Made by a program: the position numbers and the translations under genes
Origin: Halorubellus litoreus
GTDB lineage: Archaea > Halobacteriota > Halobacteria > Halobacteriales > Natrialbaceae
Direction of reading: 5' to 3'
Length of the DNA: 64,000 nucleotides
NCBI RefSeq assembly: GCF_037081675.1
Contig: NZ_JAZAQL010000002.1
Coordinates: 372,001 to 436,000, forward strand
Part shown: in pieces, positions 33,082 through 41,120 of the stretch
Layout: every line of letters starts with the position of its first letter
Position numbering within the stretch: position 1 is the stretch's first letter
The notes under the pieces: generated by a model
What the model saw: the letters and a program-made list of their open reading frames with translations, nothing else
Told to the model about the DNA's origin: nothing
Databases searched by the model: none

Positions 33082-33633
33082 CTACTCGCGCCCGAAGTGC
33101 GTCCAGTCGCTCGCGGCGTCGATGGCGGGTGGGTCGCGCATCTCGACGGCGGTCGCTTCGGCCTCGACCGTCGGGTCGCCGCCTTCGGGGCCGGCTTCGC
33201 AGACGACGGTGGTCTTCGGGCCGACGTCGCCGTCGACCCACGCGCGGAGGTGGATGGGTTCGTCCATCGGCGTCGGCGCGAGGTACCGCGTCGTCAGCTC
33301 GCCGGTGACGTACATGTGCAGCGGGTCGTCGTCGAGGAGTCGGCGGCCCTCGTCGAGGTAGCGGGCGGTCAAAGCGGTCCAGATGCTGTGGCAGTCGACG
33401 AGGCTCGCGAGCAGGCCGCCGTACGCGAAGTCGGGGTAGCCCGCGGCGTGCGTGGGCTCGGGGTCGAACGTCGCGACGAGCGCGTCGCCGTCGTCGGCGA
33501 GGTAGCTCTCGAGCTGGTGGCCGTCGGGATTAGCCTGCCCGCAGCCGTAGCACGTGTTGTGCGGCCACGCGGCCTGCACGGGCTCGTCAGCGGGCCAGAC
33601 GTCGGGGACCGTCTCCGCCTGCGCGTCGTTCAT
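33082..33633 (-). CDS. Hotdog-fold thioesterase family protein
   Basis: A 183-residue protein of the PaaI/4HBT clan. It begins with a small Cys-containing region (NTCYGCGQANPDGHQLE), then FAYGGLLASLVDCHSIWTA as the hotdog helix, and LTTRYLAPTPMDEPIHLRA as the typical beta strand. The CYGCGQANPDG motif is common in a haloarchaeal/actinobacterial thioesterase subgroup. Probable acyl-CoA thioester hydrolase; the substrate is unknown. It converges on the PQQ-repeat gene with a 27-base gap. Confidence 0.8.
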   Translation of the reverse strand: MNDAQAETVPDVWPADEPVQAAWPHNTCYGCGQANPDGHQLESYLADDGDALVATFDPEPTHAAGYPDFAYGGLLASLVDCHSIWTALTARYLDEGRRLLDDDPLHMYVTGELTTRYLAPTPMDEPIHLRAWVDGDVGPKTTVVCEAGPEGGDPTVEAEATAVEMRDPPAIDAASDWTHFGRE

Positions 33634-33716
33634 TCCACGCGGCGGTACGCTCGAACTCGTCTTGACGCTTGGGAAGCGCCGTCGCAATCGTCGAGGTTTC
33701 AGCCGTCGGTGCCGAC

Positions 33717-34283
33717 TCAGAGGTACTTCAGGTAGACGCGTTCGTCGTAGCCGTCGCCGCCGATGGTGGTGGTGTCGGTGGCGACGTGTTCGAACCCGAG
33801 GCGTTCGTAGAACGCGGTCCCGGGGTCGTTGCGGGCGAGCACCATGGCTTCGGCGCGCTCGCAGCCGCGGTCGCGGAACGCGTCGAGGGCGGCGTCGACG
33901 AGCCCGCGGCCGAGGCCGTCGCCGCGGGCGTCGGGGTGAACGTACGCGCGCAGGAGCGTCCCGCAGTCGCCGTCGACGACGGCGTGCACGAACCCGACGA
34001 CGGAGGCGTCGGCGTCGTCTGGAGCGCCATCGTCGTCGGCCGCGCCGTCGCCGTCGTCGGGAGCGCCGTCGCGGCGGTCTGCGACGAGGACGAGCGCGTC
34101 GCCGCGGCGGACGTCGGCGGCGAGCTGGTCGGCGCCGTACCACGATTCGACGGTGTCGGTTATCGCTTCGCGGTTCACGACGGTGGGGTAGTCGGCCTCC
34201 CACGTCGTTCGGGCGACGTCGCGGATGGCGTCGACGTCGTCCGCGGTCGCTTCCCGGTAGGTGACGCTCGCGATGCTTGCCAT
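33717..34283 (-). CDS. GNAT-family N-acetyltransferase
   Basis: A 188-residue GNAT. Acetyl-CoA-binding motif A is seen in VHPDARGDGLGRGLVDAAL near residues 117-135, and the C-terminal NDPGTAFYERLGFEHV is motif B. The N-terminal YREATADDVDAIRDVA is typical. A low-complexity acidic insert (about residues 70-90) separates the first and second strands, a halophilic feature. Substrate unknown. A single gene with no obvious operon partner. Confidence 0.85.
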   Translation of the reverse strand: MASIASVTYREATADDVDAIRDVARTTWEADYPTVVNREAITDTVESWYGADQLAADVRRGDALVLVADRRDGAPDDGDGAADDDGAPDDADASVVGFVHAVVDGDCGTLLRAYVHPDARGDGLGRGLVDAALDAFRDRGCERAEAMVLARNDPGTAFYERLGFEHVATDTTTIGGDGYDERVYLKYL

Positions 34284-34361
34284 ACGATACCATACGTCGG
34301 CGTCCGTCCAAAGCGTTGCGGACGCTGCGGCGAGGGCGCCGTCCGGCGCGGCGACCGCGAG

Positions 34362-35498
34362 CTACTCGGCGCGCCAGCCGCGGTCGCTGTGGTTCAGTCG
34401 CTCGCAGCCGTCCTCGGTGACGACGACGAGGTCCTCGATGCGGACGCCGAACTCGCCGTCGAGGTAGACGCCGGGTTCTATCGAGCACACCATGCCCGGT
34501 TCGAGCGTGCGGTCGTTGCCGTCCACGACGTACGGCGGTTCGTGCACGTCGAGGCCGACGCCGTGGCCGGTGCGATGCACGAACGCGTCGCCGTAGCCCG
34601 CGTCGGCGATGACCTCGCGAGCCGCGGCGTCGACCGCCTGTGCTTCCACACCTGGTTCGACCGCGTCCACGCCTGCCTGCTGGGCCTCGCGGACGACGTC
34701 GTGGACGCGCTCGAACTCCTCCGGAGGGTCGCCAGCGAACACCATCGTCCGCGTCTGGTCGCCCGGGTAGTCGTCGACGAACCCACCGAAGTCGAGCACC
34801 ACGGGGTCGCCGCGCTCGACGACGCGGTCGCCGTGCGTGTGATGGGGCATCGCGCCGTTCGGCCCGCTCCCGACGATGACCGGGAACGCCAGCCCGCTCG
34901 CGCCGCGCTCGCGGAGCTCGCGCTCTATCTCGCCCGCGAGCTCGGCCTCGGTCATCCCGACGACGTCCTCGCCGCGCGCCCGCACCCACTCGCTCACGGC
35001 GTCCGCGACCCGGCCGGCCTCGCGGAGCGCCGCCAGTTCCGCGTCGTCCTTCCGGACTCGAACGGATTCGAGCGCCTCGCTCGCCAACTCCCACGACGCG
35101 CCCGGGACTACCTCGCGGAGGTCCTGCGTGAACGTCGCCCACATCGAATCGTCGACGAGCACGCGCGGCTTCCCGTCGACGCCCCACAGGACGTCGTCGA
35201 GGACGTCCTCGACGACCGCAATCTGGTCGTCGCTGTCGGCGTACCCGCGGACGTCCTCGACCCAGGACTCGCTCGCGACCTGGGTCTCGTAGAGGGCCGG
35301 TACCACGAACACGGGGTCGCCGTCGCGCGGGACGAACAGGAACAGGTGGCGTTCGGCGGGCTCCTCGTCGAACCCCGCGACGTAGTGCAGGTTCGAACTC
35401 GGGAAGAGAACGGCGAGGTCGGCGTCCGCGTCGCCGAGTGCGCGCTGCACGCGCTCGGCCCGGTCGCGGAAGGTCGTCTCGTCGACGTGCTCGGTCAT
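34362..35498 (-). CDS. pepQ: Xaa-Pro dipeptidase/aminopeptidase (M24B)
   Basis: A 378-residue metallopeptidase with all M24 ligands in place: the Asp pair in VVLDFGGFVDDYPGDQTRT, His in TGHGVGLDVHEPP, Glu in CSIEPGVYL and Glu in VRIEDLVVV. The N-terminal creatinase-like domain includes SSNLHYVAGFDEEPAER. It cleaves X-Pro bonds in peptides. It contrasts with the M24 protein at 29788, whose second Asp is replaced. Start at 35498 (MTEHVDETTFRDRA). It is divergent from acyP. Confidence 0.9.
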   Translation of the reverse strand: MTEHVDETTFRDRAERVQRALGDADADLAVLFPSSNLHYVAGFDEEPAERHLFLFVPRDGDPVFVVPALYETQVASESWVEDVRGYADSDDQIAVVEDVLDDVLWGVDGKPRVLVDDSMWATFTQDLREVVPGASWELASEALESVRVRKDDAELAALREAGRVADAVSEWVRARGEDVVGMTEAELAGEIERELRERGASGLAFPVIVGSGPNGAMPHHTHGDRVVERGDPVVLDFGGFVDDYPGDQTRTMVFAGDPPEEFERVHDVVREAQQAGVDAVEPGVEAQAVDAAAREVIADAGYGDAFVHRTGHGVGLDVHEPPYVVDGNDRTLEPGMVCSIEPGVYLDGEFGVRIEDLVVVTEDGCERLNHSDRGWRAE

Positions 35499-35622
35499 AC
35501 CCGAGTCCTCGACCGCACGGGGCTTCAGGGTTCCCCACCGCGATCCGTCCCGACACCTCTCGACGCGCGAGGGGGTCCGTGGTCCCCCACGGTTCAAGAG
35601 GCCCGCGGTCGGATACTCGAGT

Positions 35623-35901
35623 ATGACCGACCGAACGCGAGCGCACGTCTTCGTCTCGGGGCGCGTCCAGGGCGTGTTCTTCCGGGACACCACCCGACAG
35701 ACCGCGCAGACGGAGGGCGTCGACGGCTGGGTGCGGAACCTCGACGACGGCCGCGTTGAGGCGGTGTTCGAGGGTCCCGAGGACGCCGTCGAGGCGATGC
35801 TCTCGTTCTGCCACGATGGCTCCCCCGCGGCGCGCGTCGACGACGTCGACGTCGAGTACGGCGACCCCGAGGGCGTCGACGGATTCCGCGTGCGCCGCTA
35901 G
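35623..35901 (+). CDS. acyP: Acylphosphatase
   Basis: A 92-residue protein of normal acylphosphatase length. The catalytic Arg (R21 in QGVFFR) and Asn (N39 in GWVRNL) are present, with the SGRVQGVFFR and GPEDAVEAML signatures. It hydrolyses acyl phosphates such as acetyl phosphate or 1,3-bisphosphoglycerate in the cytosol. It is transcribed divergently from pepQ and followed by the NAD(P)HX repair gene. Confidence 0.94.
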   Translation: MTDRTRAHVFVSGRVQGVFFRDTTRQTAQTEGVDGWVRNLDDGRVEAVFEGPEDAVEAMLSFCHDGSPAARVDDVDVEYGDPEGVDGFRVRR

Positions 35902-35990
35902 ACCCGCCCTCGCTCGTTCCCTCGCCCCCGTGCCGTTCTCGTGACCCTGTCGACGCCTCCTTTTTCACGTCGGCGAGCGAACCTCCGACC

Positions 35991-37436
35991 ATGATTTCGA
36001 GCGACAGGATGGCGGTGGTCGACGCGAACGCGGCGGCGCTCGGCGTCCCCCGGAAGCAACTCATGGAGAGTTCGGGGAACGCCGTCGCGCGCGCCGTCCG
36101 CGAGCACGTCGACGCGGACGCCGGCGACCGCGTGGTGGTCGTCGCGGGCCGCGGGAACAACGGCGGTGACGCGTTCGTCGCCGCGCGATTCCTGGACGAG
36201 TACGACGTCACGACCGTCCTCCTCGGCGGCCCGGACGACATCGGGACGGACATCGCTCGCGAGAACTGGGACGCGCTCCAGGCCGGCGAGTACGACACGC
36301 GGACGGTCGGGGACTCCACCGGGTTCTCGCTCCCCGAGTGCGACGTCGTCGTGGACGCGATGCTCGGCACGGGCGTCACGGGCGCGCTCCGCGAACCCGA
36401 GGCGACCGCCGCTCGCACGATCAACGACGCGGACGCGACCGTCGTCGCCGTGGACGTCCCCAGTGGCGTGAACGCGGACACCGGCGAGGCCGAAGGAGTC
36501 GCAGTCAGTCCGGACCACGTCGTGACGTTCCACGACCAGAAACCCGGGCTCGTCGACGTCGACGCCGCGGTGACGGTCGCGGACATCGGCATCCCCGATG
36601 CTGCGGAGACGTTCGTCGAACGCGGCGACCTCCAGGCTATCTCGCGACCGACCGACGCGCACAAGGGCGACTTCGGACGCGTGCTCGTCGTCGGCGGCGG
36701 CCCGTACACGGGCGCGCCGGCGCTCAGCGGCCAGGCTGCGATGCGCGCCGGCGCGGACCTCGCGTTCGTCGCCACGCCCGCCCGCGTCGCGGACGTCGTC
36801 CAGGGGTACGAGGAGGGTCTCATCGTCCGCGAGCTCGCGGGCGACCTCGTGCTCGAACGGCACGTCGACCAGCTCCTCGACGAGGCGCTCGACGCGGACT
36901 GCGTCGTCCTCGGCCCCGGCCTCGGCGCGTCCGAGGGGACGCTCGACGCGGTCCGCGCGTTCCTCGAATCCTACGACGGCAGGGCGGTCGTGGACGCGGA
37001 CGCGCTCCGCGTCGTCCCGGACGTGGACACGGACGCTGAACTCCTCTGTACGCCCCACCAGGGCGAGTTCGCACGGATGGGTGGTGAGCCTGCCGACGAC
37101 TGGCGCGAGCGCGCCGAGCACGTCGAATCGCTCGCCGCGGACCTCGACGTGACGCTGCTCGTGAAGGGCGCGCACGACGTCGTGAGCGACGGCGATACGA
37201 CGCGCGTGAACCGAACGGGGAACCCCGGGATGACCGTCGGCGGCACCGGCGACGTCCTCGCGGGCGTCTGCGGCGCGCTGTTCGCCACCCACGACGCCGT
37301 CACCGCCGGCGCAGTCGGCGCGTACGTCAACGGCGCCGCCGGCGACGCCGTCGTCGACGACCAGGGGTACGGACTGCTCGCGAGCGACCTGCTCGACGAG
37401 GTCCCGCGAGCGATGTGGGGGAGCGAGGATGCCTGA
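35991..37436 (+). CDS. nnr: Bifunctional NAD(P)H-hydrate epimerase / ADP-dependent NAD(P)H-hydrate dehydratase
   Basis: A 481-residue fusion of an N-terminal YjeF_N epimerase domain (GRGNNGGDAFVAARFL near 50-65, and DAMLGTGVTG) and a C-terminal ribokinase-like dehydratase domain (KGDFGRVLVVGGGPYTGAPAL, GPGLGASEG and TVGGTGDVLAG). It repairs NADHX/NADPHX formed by hydration damage. The C-terminal domain uses ADP in bacteria and archaea. Its stop overlaps the moaC start by 8 bases, so the two are cotranscribed. Confidence 0.93.
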   Translation: MISSDRMAVVDANAAALGVPRKQLMESSGNAVARAVREHVDADAGDRVVVVAGRGNNGGDAFVAARFLDEYDVTTVLLGGPDDIGTDIARENWDALQAGEYDTRTVGDSTGFSLPECDVVVDAMLGTGVTGALREPEATAARTINDADATVVAVDVPSGVNADTGEAEGVAVSPDHVVTFHDQKPGLVDVDAAVTVADIGIPDAAETFVERGDLQAISRPTDAHKGDFGRVLVVGGGPYTGAPALSGQAAMRAGADLAFVATPARVADVVQGYEEGLIVRELAGDLVLERHVDQLLDEALDADCVVLGPGLGASEGTLDAVRAFLESYDGRAVVDADALRVVPDVDTDAELLCTPHQGEFARMGGEPADDWRERAEHVESLAADLDVTLLVKGAHDVVSDGDTTRVNRTGNPGMTVGGTGDVLAGVCGALFATHDAVTAGAVGAYVNGAAGDAVVDDQGYGLLASDLLDEVPRAMWGSEDA

Positions 37437-37953
37437 GGGCGACGACGTCGCTGACGACAGCGGCTCGGACGGCTCGCGGGACGACCTGACGCACGTGGAG
37501 GACGGCGCGGCGAGCATGGTCGACGTCGGCGACAAGCCCGAGTCGGCGCGGCGCGCGGTCGCCCGCGGCCGACTCGCACTTTCACCAGCGTCGGTCGCCG
37601 CCATCCGCGCGGACGACGTCGAGAAGGGCGACGTCCTCGCGACGGCGCGCATCGGTGCCATCCAGGCGGTCAAGCACACGTGGGAGACCATCCCGCTCTG
37701 TCACCAGATACCCATCACGAACGTCGACACCGAGTTCGCGCTCGACGACGACGCCCTATCGCTCACCGTCGCCGTCGAGACCACCGGGCAGACCGGCTGC
37801 GAGATGGAGGCGCTCGAAGGGGTGACGACCGGGCTGAACGTCGTCTTCGACATGGTGAAAGCCGTCGAGAAGGACGGCGACGGCGGGTATCCGACCGCCG
37901 CCATCGAGGACGTCCGCGTCGTCGAGAAGACCAAGCGGTCACTCGAGGACTGA
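37429..37953 (+). CDS. moaC: Cyclic pyranopterin monophosphate synthase MoaC
   Basis: A 174-residue MoaC. It has MVDVGDKPESARRAVARG near residues 25-42, KHTWETIPLCHQIPITNVD in the middle, and GCEMEALEGVTTGL followed by VFDMVKAVEKD toward the C terminus, all family hallmarks. It catalyses the second half of the first step of molybdopterin synthesis with MoaA. The N-terminal 20 residues are acidic. The molybdenum cofactor product could serve the sulfite-oxidase-like enzyme at 42282, an inference only. It overlaps the nnr gene by 8 bases. Confidence 0.94.
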   Translation: MPEGDDVADDSGSDGSRDDLTHVEDGAASMVDVGDKPESARRAVARGRLALSPASVAAIRADDVEKGDVLATARIGAIQAVKHTWETIPLCHQIPITNVDTEFALDDDALSLTVAVETTGQTGCEMEALEGVTTGLNVVFDMVKAVEKDGDGGYPTAAIEDVRVVEKTKRSLED

Positions 37954-38045
37954 CCGGCGAGCGGACGACGCGTCACAGCGCAGCGGCTCCGTCGCGTCGA
38001 GTGTTCGGAGAAGCGATCGCCAGTTCGGTGGTGCTGCCGGCGCGT

Positions 38046-38216
38046 TCAGGGAGCGGTGTGCTCGTAGGCGCGCTCCGTGGCGTCGACGAGACGGTCGACG
38101 GGGAGCGTGAACCCGAACCGACGGGTGATGAGTGCCAGCGGGAGGAGCGCGATGCCCATCGCGATGGTGACCTGGTACAGCGCGAACAGCGTGGCAGCGA
38201 GTGCCCGTTCTATCAT
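38046..38216 (-). CDS. Small membrane protein (56 residues)
   Basis: A 56-residue protein, MIERALAATLFALYQV then a hydrophobic helix TIAMGIALLPLALI, an RRFGFTLP segment and a helical tail. One or two membrane passes are expected. The frame is well supported by codon use and by a TATA box (CTATATAAG) about 34 bases upstream. I recognise the type as a widespread haloarchaeal micro-protein, but no function is known. It lies convergent to moaC, within the otherwise non-coding gap. Confidence 0.65.
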   Translation of the reverse strand: MIERALAATLFALYQVTIAMGIALLPLALITRRFGFTLPVDRLVDATERAYEHTAP

Positions 38217-38610
38217 CGGACTTCACCCGGACGCTACGCGACTGCCTATATAAGCTTGTCGGGCGGATTGCGGGGAGGGGTGACTGGGTCTCTCTCGCAG
38301 ACCCCGGCGCCGTCTGCGGGTTCAAGCGGAGTTGTCTCCGAGACGACCTGAGTGGTGCTCGGGGCGTCTCCACGGGTCTCCAACCTCGCGCCAACCACGG
38401 TCGTTCACCCCTCGTCGCCGTGGCATCGCCATAACTTACGCAATGACGAGCGCTCTGGTCGGTGGGCGTGACGCGACCGACGACCTCGCGCGTCGAGGGA
38501 GTGATCCGAATGTCCACGGCTGCGCCGACGGGAGGCCGTGGCACGCCACGCCGGCCCGTGGGGGCGGACGAACCGCAAACCTAGCCTTGCTCGAACCCAC
38601 ACGGGTTGGT
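38217..38610. other. Gene-free region with overlapping hairpins
   Basis: The 394 bases between the small membrane gene and the DUF555 gene hold a TATA box (38246-38254, serving the minus-strand gene). They also hold two alternative hairpins that share GCAGAC: GGGTCT/AGACCC at 38286-38304, and GCAGAC/GTCTGC just after. A further stem, GTTGTC/GACGAC, lies at 38331-38347. An in-frame ATG at 38443 could extend the DUF555 gene but is not supported by the family. Confidence 0.5.
38246..38254 (-). promoter_or_regulatory. TATA box of the small membrane protein at 38216
   Basis: The plus-strand text CTATATAAG reads as CTTATATAG on the minus strand and is centred about 34 bases upstream of the ATG at 38216. 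Predicted transcript leader is only a few bases. Confidence 0.65.
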
Positions 38611-38973
38611 ATGAGCAATTACCTCGTTGCGATGGAAGCCGCGTGGTTGGTTCGTGACGTCGACAACGTCGAGGACGCCATCGGGGTTGCGGTCAGCGAA
38701 GCCGGGAAGCGACTGAACGACTCGGGGAAGGAGTACGTCGAAGTGAACGTCGGCGGCACGCAGTGTCCGGCGTGCGCCGAGGTCTTCGACAGCGCGTTCG
38801 TCGCCGCGGACACCGCGCTCGTCGGCCTCCTGCTGGAGATGGACGTGTTCAACGCGGACAGCGAGGAGCACGCGAAGCGCATCGCGAAGAGCGAGGTCGG
38901 CGGCGCGCTGCGGGACGTCCCGCTCTCGGTCGTGGAGACGGTCCTCACCGAGGAGGACGAGGACGACGAGTAA
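38611..38973 (+). CDS. DUF555 family protein (UPF0212)
   Basis: A 120-residue protein starting MSNYLVAMEAAWLVRDVD, the standard start of this archaeal family. It contains a CPACAE zinc-type knuckle near residues 51-56 (VGGTQCPACAEVFD) and a C-terminal acidic tail. The family is archaea-specific with no assigned function; the single CxxC suggests metal binding or dimer bridging. The upstream in-frame extension to 38443 lacks family similarity, so the ATG at 38611 is used. Confidence 0.88.
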   Translation: MSNYLVAMEAAWLVRDVDNVEDAIGVAVSEAGKRLNDSGKEYVEVNVGGTQCPACAEVFDSAFVAADTALVGLLLEMDVFNADSEEHAKRIAKSEVGGALRDVPLSVVETVLTEEDEDDE

Positions 38974-39060
38974 TCGGGCGCGTGGCGTTCCGGTCGAGGC
39001 CGCGGTCTCGTCGGTCGCGAGGTGTTCGGGCGCGGTCGGAGTCGCTCGCGACCGACAACA

Positions 39061-39080
39061 CTTTTATTACTTCGGGTAAT
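39061..39080 (+). promoter_or_regulatory. Promoter with overlapping palindrome upstream of the HTH-CBS gene
   Basis: TTTTATTA is centred about 27 bases before the ATG at 39092. Immediately following and overlapping it, ATTAC (39066-39070) and GTAAT (39076-39080) form a perfect inverted repeat around TTCGG. An HTH protein encoded just downstream could bind here and repress itself. Confidence 0.6.
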
Positions 39081-39091
39081 CCCGTTCGGGT

Positions 39092-39643
39092 ATGGAACTG
39101 CCGACGGAGGAGGAGTTGCGGGAGCGCCGGGAGGCGCTCGACCTCACGCAGAGCGAGCTCGCGGACGCCGCCGACGTCTCCCAGCCGCTCGTCGCACGCA
39201 TCGAGGGCGGCGACGTCGACCCGCGGCTCTCGACGCTCCGCCGCATCGTCGAAGCGCTGAACGAGGCCGAAGGCGAGATACGGCGAGCGCGCGACATCAT
39301 GCACGTCGACGTCGTCACCGTACGGATGGACGACAGCGTCGCCGGCGCGATCGACATCATGGGCGAGGCCGGGTTCAGTCAGCTCCCGGTCGTCGACGAG
39401 ACGGGAACGCCGGTCGGTATCATCTCGAACAGCGACATCCGCGAGCACCGCGAGGACCGTGACGTCGAATCCCTTCCGGTCGCGGACGTCATGAACGAGG
39501 GGTTCGCGACGGTGGCGCCCGAGGCGACCGTGGACGAGGTCGACAACTACCTCGACCACCAGGACGCCGTCATCGTGAAGGACGGCGGGCAGCTCGTCGG
39601 CATCGTCACCGAGGCCGACATCGCCACGCACCTCTCGGTCTGA
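39092..39643 (+). CDS. XRE-type HTH and CBS-domain regulator
   Basis: A 183-residue protein. Residues about 1-60 form an XRE-type helix-turn-helix (LRERREALDLTQSELADAADVSQPLVARIEGG), with the usual Q/S positions. Residues about 68-183 hold two CBS modules (RDIMHVDVVTVRMDDSV..., GTPVGIISNSDI and ADVMNEGFATVAPEATV, LVGIVTEADIATHL), which likely bind an adenine nucleotide. This layout is found in archaeal predicted transcription regulators. An inverted repeat near its own start is a candidate operator. Confidence 0.88.
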   Translation: MELPTEEELRERREALDLTQSELADAADVSQPLVARIEGGDVDPRLSTLRRIVEALNEAEGEIRRARDIMHVDVVTVRMDDSVAGAIDIMGEAGFSQLPVVDETGTPVGIISNSDIREHREDRDVESLPVADVMNEGFATVAPEATVDEVDNYLDHQDAVIVKDGGQLVGIVTEADIATHLSV

Positions 39644-39746
39644 GCGGCCCGCCCGGCGCTTTCGACCACTCGTCGCGTCGCGCGACCGGGAGTCCATCCA
39701 GGGCGAGAACGCACACCCTAAGTATCACCGTCGGTAATCGTCGTTC

Positions 39747-39956
39747 ATGGTCTCCGAATCGACGAGCAGGCGAGCCGCCGGTATCGTCGTCATCGTCGGC
39801 GCGTTCGTCCTGCTGTACGCGCTCGCGGCACGGAACGACCTCACGCCCGCGTTCGTCGCCTCCACGCTCCCCCTGTTCGGACTCGGCGCGGCACTGGTCG
39901 TCGGCGGCGGCCTCGTCCGACGGTACGTCCACCACCTCCACGGCCCGACGGAGTGA
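39747..39956 (+). CDS. Small two-helix membrane protein
   Basis: A 69-residue protein with two hydrophobic helices (about 11-29 and 36-55), followed by a His-containing hydrophilic tail (RRYVHHLHGPTE). CCTAAGTATC upstream gives a weak TATA match at about 26 bases. No family recognised. Confidence 0.65.
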   Translation: MVSESTSRRAAGIVVIVGAFVLLYALAARNDLTPAFVASTLPLFGLGAALVVGGGLVRRYVHHLHGPTE

Positions 39957-40086
39957 GCGACGGTCGCGACCGCCGACGCACGGTGACCGGCGCCATCGCA
40001 TCGCGGACGTCGGCACTGCGAGGCGGTCGTCGCCGAGAAGTCACCGTCGAGCCGCAGTGACGGGCGACGTCGGGGCAGGACGTCGC

Positions 40087-40152
40087 CGCGTTCGCATCAC
40101 CCGGTCGGGCGTCCCCGCGTTCGCATCACCCGGTCGGGCGTCGCCGCGCTCG
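40087..40152. repeat. 29-bp tandem direct repeat
   Basis: TTCGCATCACCCGGTCGGGC occurs at 40091 and again at 40120, with flanking bases also shared and a degenerate third start after 40144. Confidence 0.8.
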
Positions 40153-40366
40153 CGTCGGTGCTGGACCCGTTGCGGGCACGACGACGCGGTGCCTCGCCCT
40201 CCCTTCGGGTGCGTCGGCGGACCTCGCTCGTAGCCGGTGCGGGCGCACGGCACCGATTCCCCCCTTCCCGGGTTCCGCGTCCTGCACCGAGACCACGGTC
40301 GACGTCCGCCGACGGTCGTATCGCAGTTCGGGACACGGGAAGTCGCCGTGCTTGTTCGATACACGT

Positions 40367-40373
40367 GTTTATA
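40367..40373 (+). promoter_or_regulatory. TATA box of the HTH-10 regulator
   Basis: TTTATA is centred about 27 bases before the ATG at 40398, predicting a leaderless transcript. The preceding ACACGTG is a short palindrome. Confidence 0.7.
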
Positions 40374-40397
40374 CCCGCAGTCCGCGTTCAGGTAGCT

Positions 40398-41060
40398 ATG
40401 GCAGTCATCGTGGAACTCACTATCGACGCGGACGCGTTCGACCTCGGACGCGTCACGAGCGTCCTCGATGGCGTGCACATCGAACTGGAGCGCGTCGTCC
40501 CGACCGGCCGCGACATCATGCCGTACTTCTGGGCGGAAGCCCCCGACTTCGAGGCGTTCGAGCACGCGGTCAGACGGAACGAACTCGTGGAGTCACTGGA
40601 GGCGCTCAGTCACGTCCACGACCGCGTGCTCTATCACGTCATCTGGCACGATACGGTCACGAACCTCACGCGCATCCTCGAGAGCTCCGGCGCCACCATC
40701 CTCCAGGCACACGGGAACGAACGATGGGTGTTCAACCTCCGGTTCCGCGACCACGTCGGCCTCCGGGACTTCCACAACAGCTGTCAAGAGGAAGGTCTCG
40801 AGTTCCACGTCGACCGCATCTACACCCTCGAGGAGGACCCCGAGGGCGCGTTCGAACTCGGGCTCACCGACGAGCAACACGACGCGCTCGTCAGCGCCGT
40901 CGAACACGGGTACTTCGAGGTGCCTCGCGGCGGGAAGCTCTCGGACGTCGCCGCCGACCTCGGCATCAGCCAGCAAGCCGCGAGCGAACGCGTTCGACGC
41001 GGCGCGAACCGCGTCCTGAAGAAGGTCCTGAACGAGCACGGCGGCGAGAACAAGCGATAG
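40398..41060 (+). CDS. HTH-10 family (bacterio-opsin-activator-like) regulator
   Basis: A 220-residue protein. The C-terminal 55 residues hold the HTH-10 domain typical of haloarchaeal Bat-like regulators: LTDEQHDALVSAVEHGYFEVPR followed by LSDVAADLGISQQAASERVRRGANRVL. The N-terminal 150 residues form a ligand-sensing-like domain often seen with HTH-10. DNA binding is expected; target genes and signal are unknown. It has its own promoter and converges on purM. Confidence 0.88.
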   Translation: MAVIVELTIDADAFDLGRVTSVLDGVHIELERVVPTGRDIMPYFWAEAPDFEAFEHAVRRNELVESLEALSHVHDRVLYHVIWHDTVTNLTRILESSGATILQAHGNERWVFNLRFRDHVGLRDFHNSCQEEGLEFHVDRIYTLEEDPEGAFELGLTDEQHDALVSAVEHGYFEVPRGGKLSDVAADLGISQQAASERVRRGANRVLKKVLNEHGGENKR

Positions 41061-41120
41061 CGCGCGTTCGCACGCGTCGACCTCGACGCGACCGTCCTTC
41101 GTCGCGACGACCTCGACGCC

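Larger units (their letters stand above)
39957..40397. other. Gene-free region with a 29-bp tandem duplication
   Basis: The 441 bases between the small membrane gene and the HTH-10 gene contain no convincing frame on either strand. They contain a tandem duplication (40087-40152, offset 29 bases), a Pro/Arg-like codon-poor G+C-rich stretch, and the promoter of the HTH-10 gene at the right end. Confidence 0.6.

Noticed and set aside
38280..38350. tRNA-like fragment (GGTTCAAG near a stem)
   Set aside because: No acceptor stem, no D arm and no proper T-loop could be assembled.
38443..38610. N-terminal extension of the DUF555 protein from ATG 38443
   Set aside because: Family members start at MSNYLVAMEAAW; the extension is low-complexity Arg/Gly without similarity.
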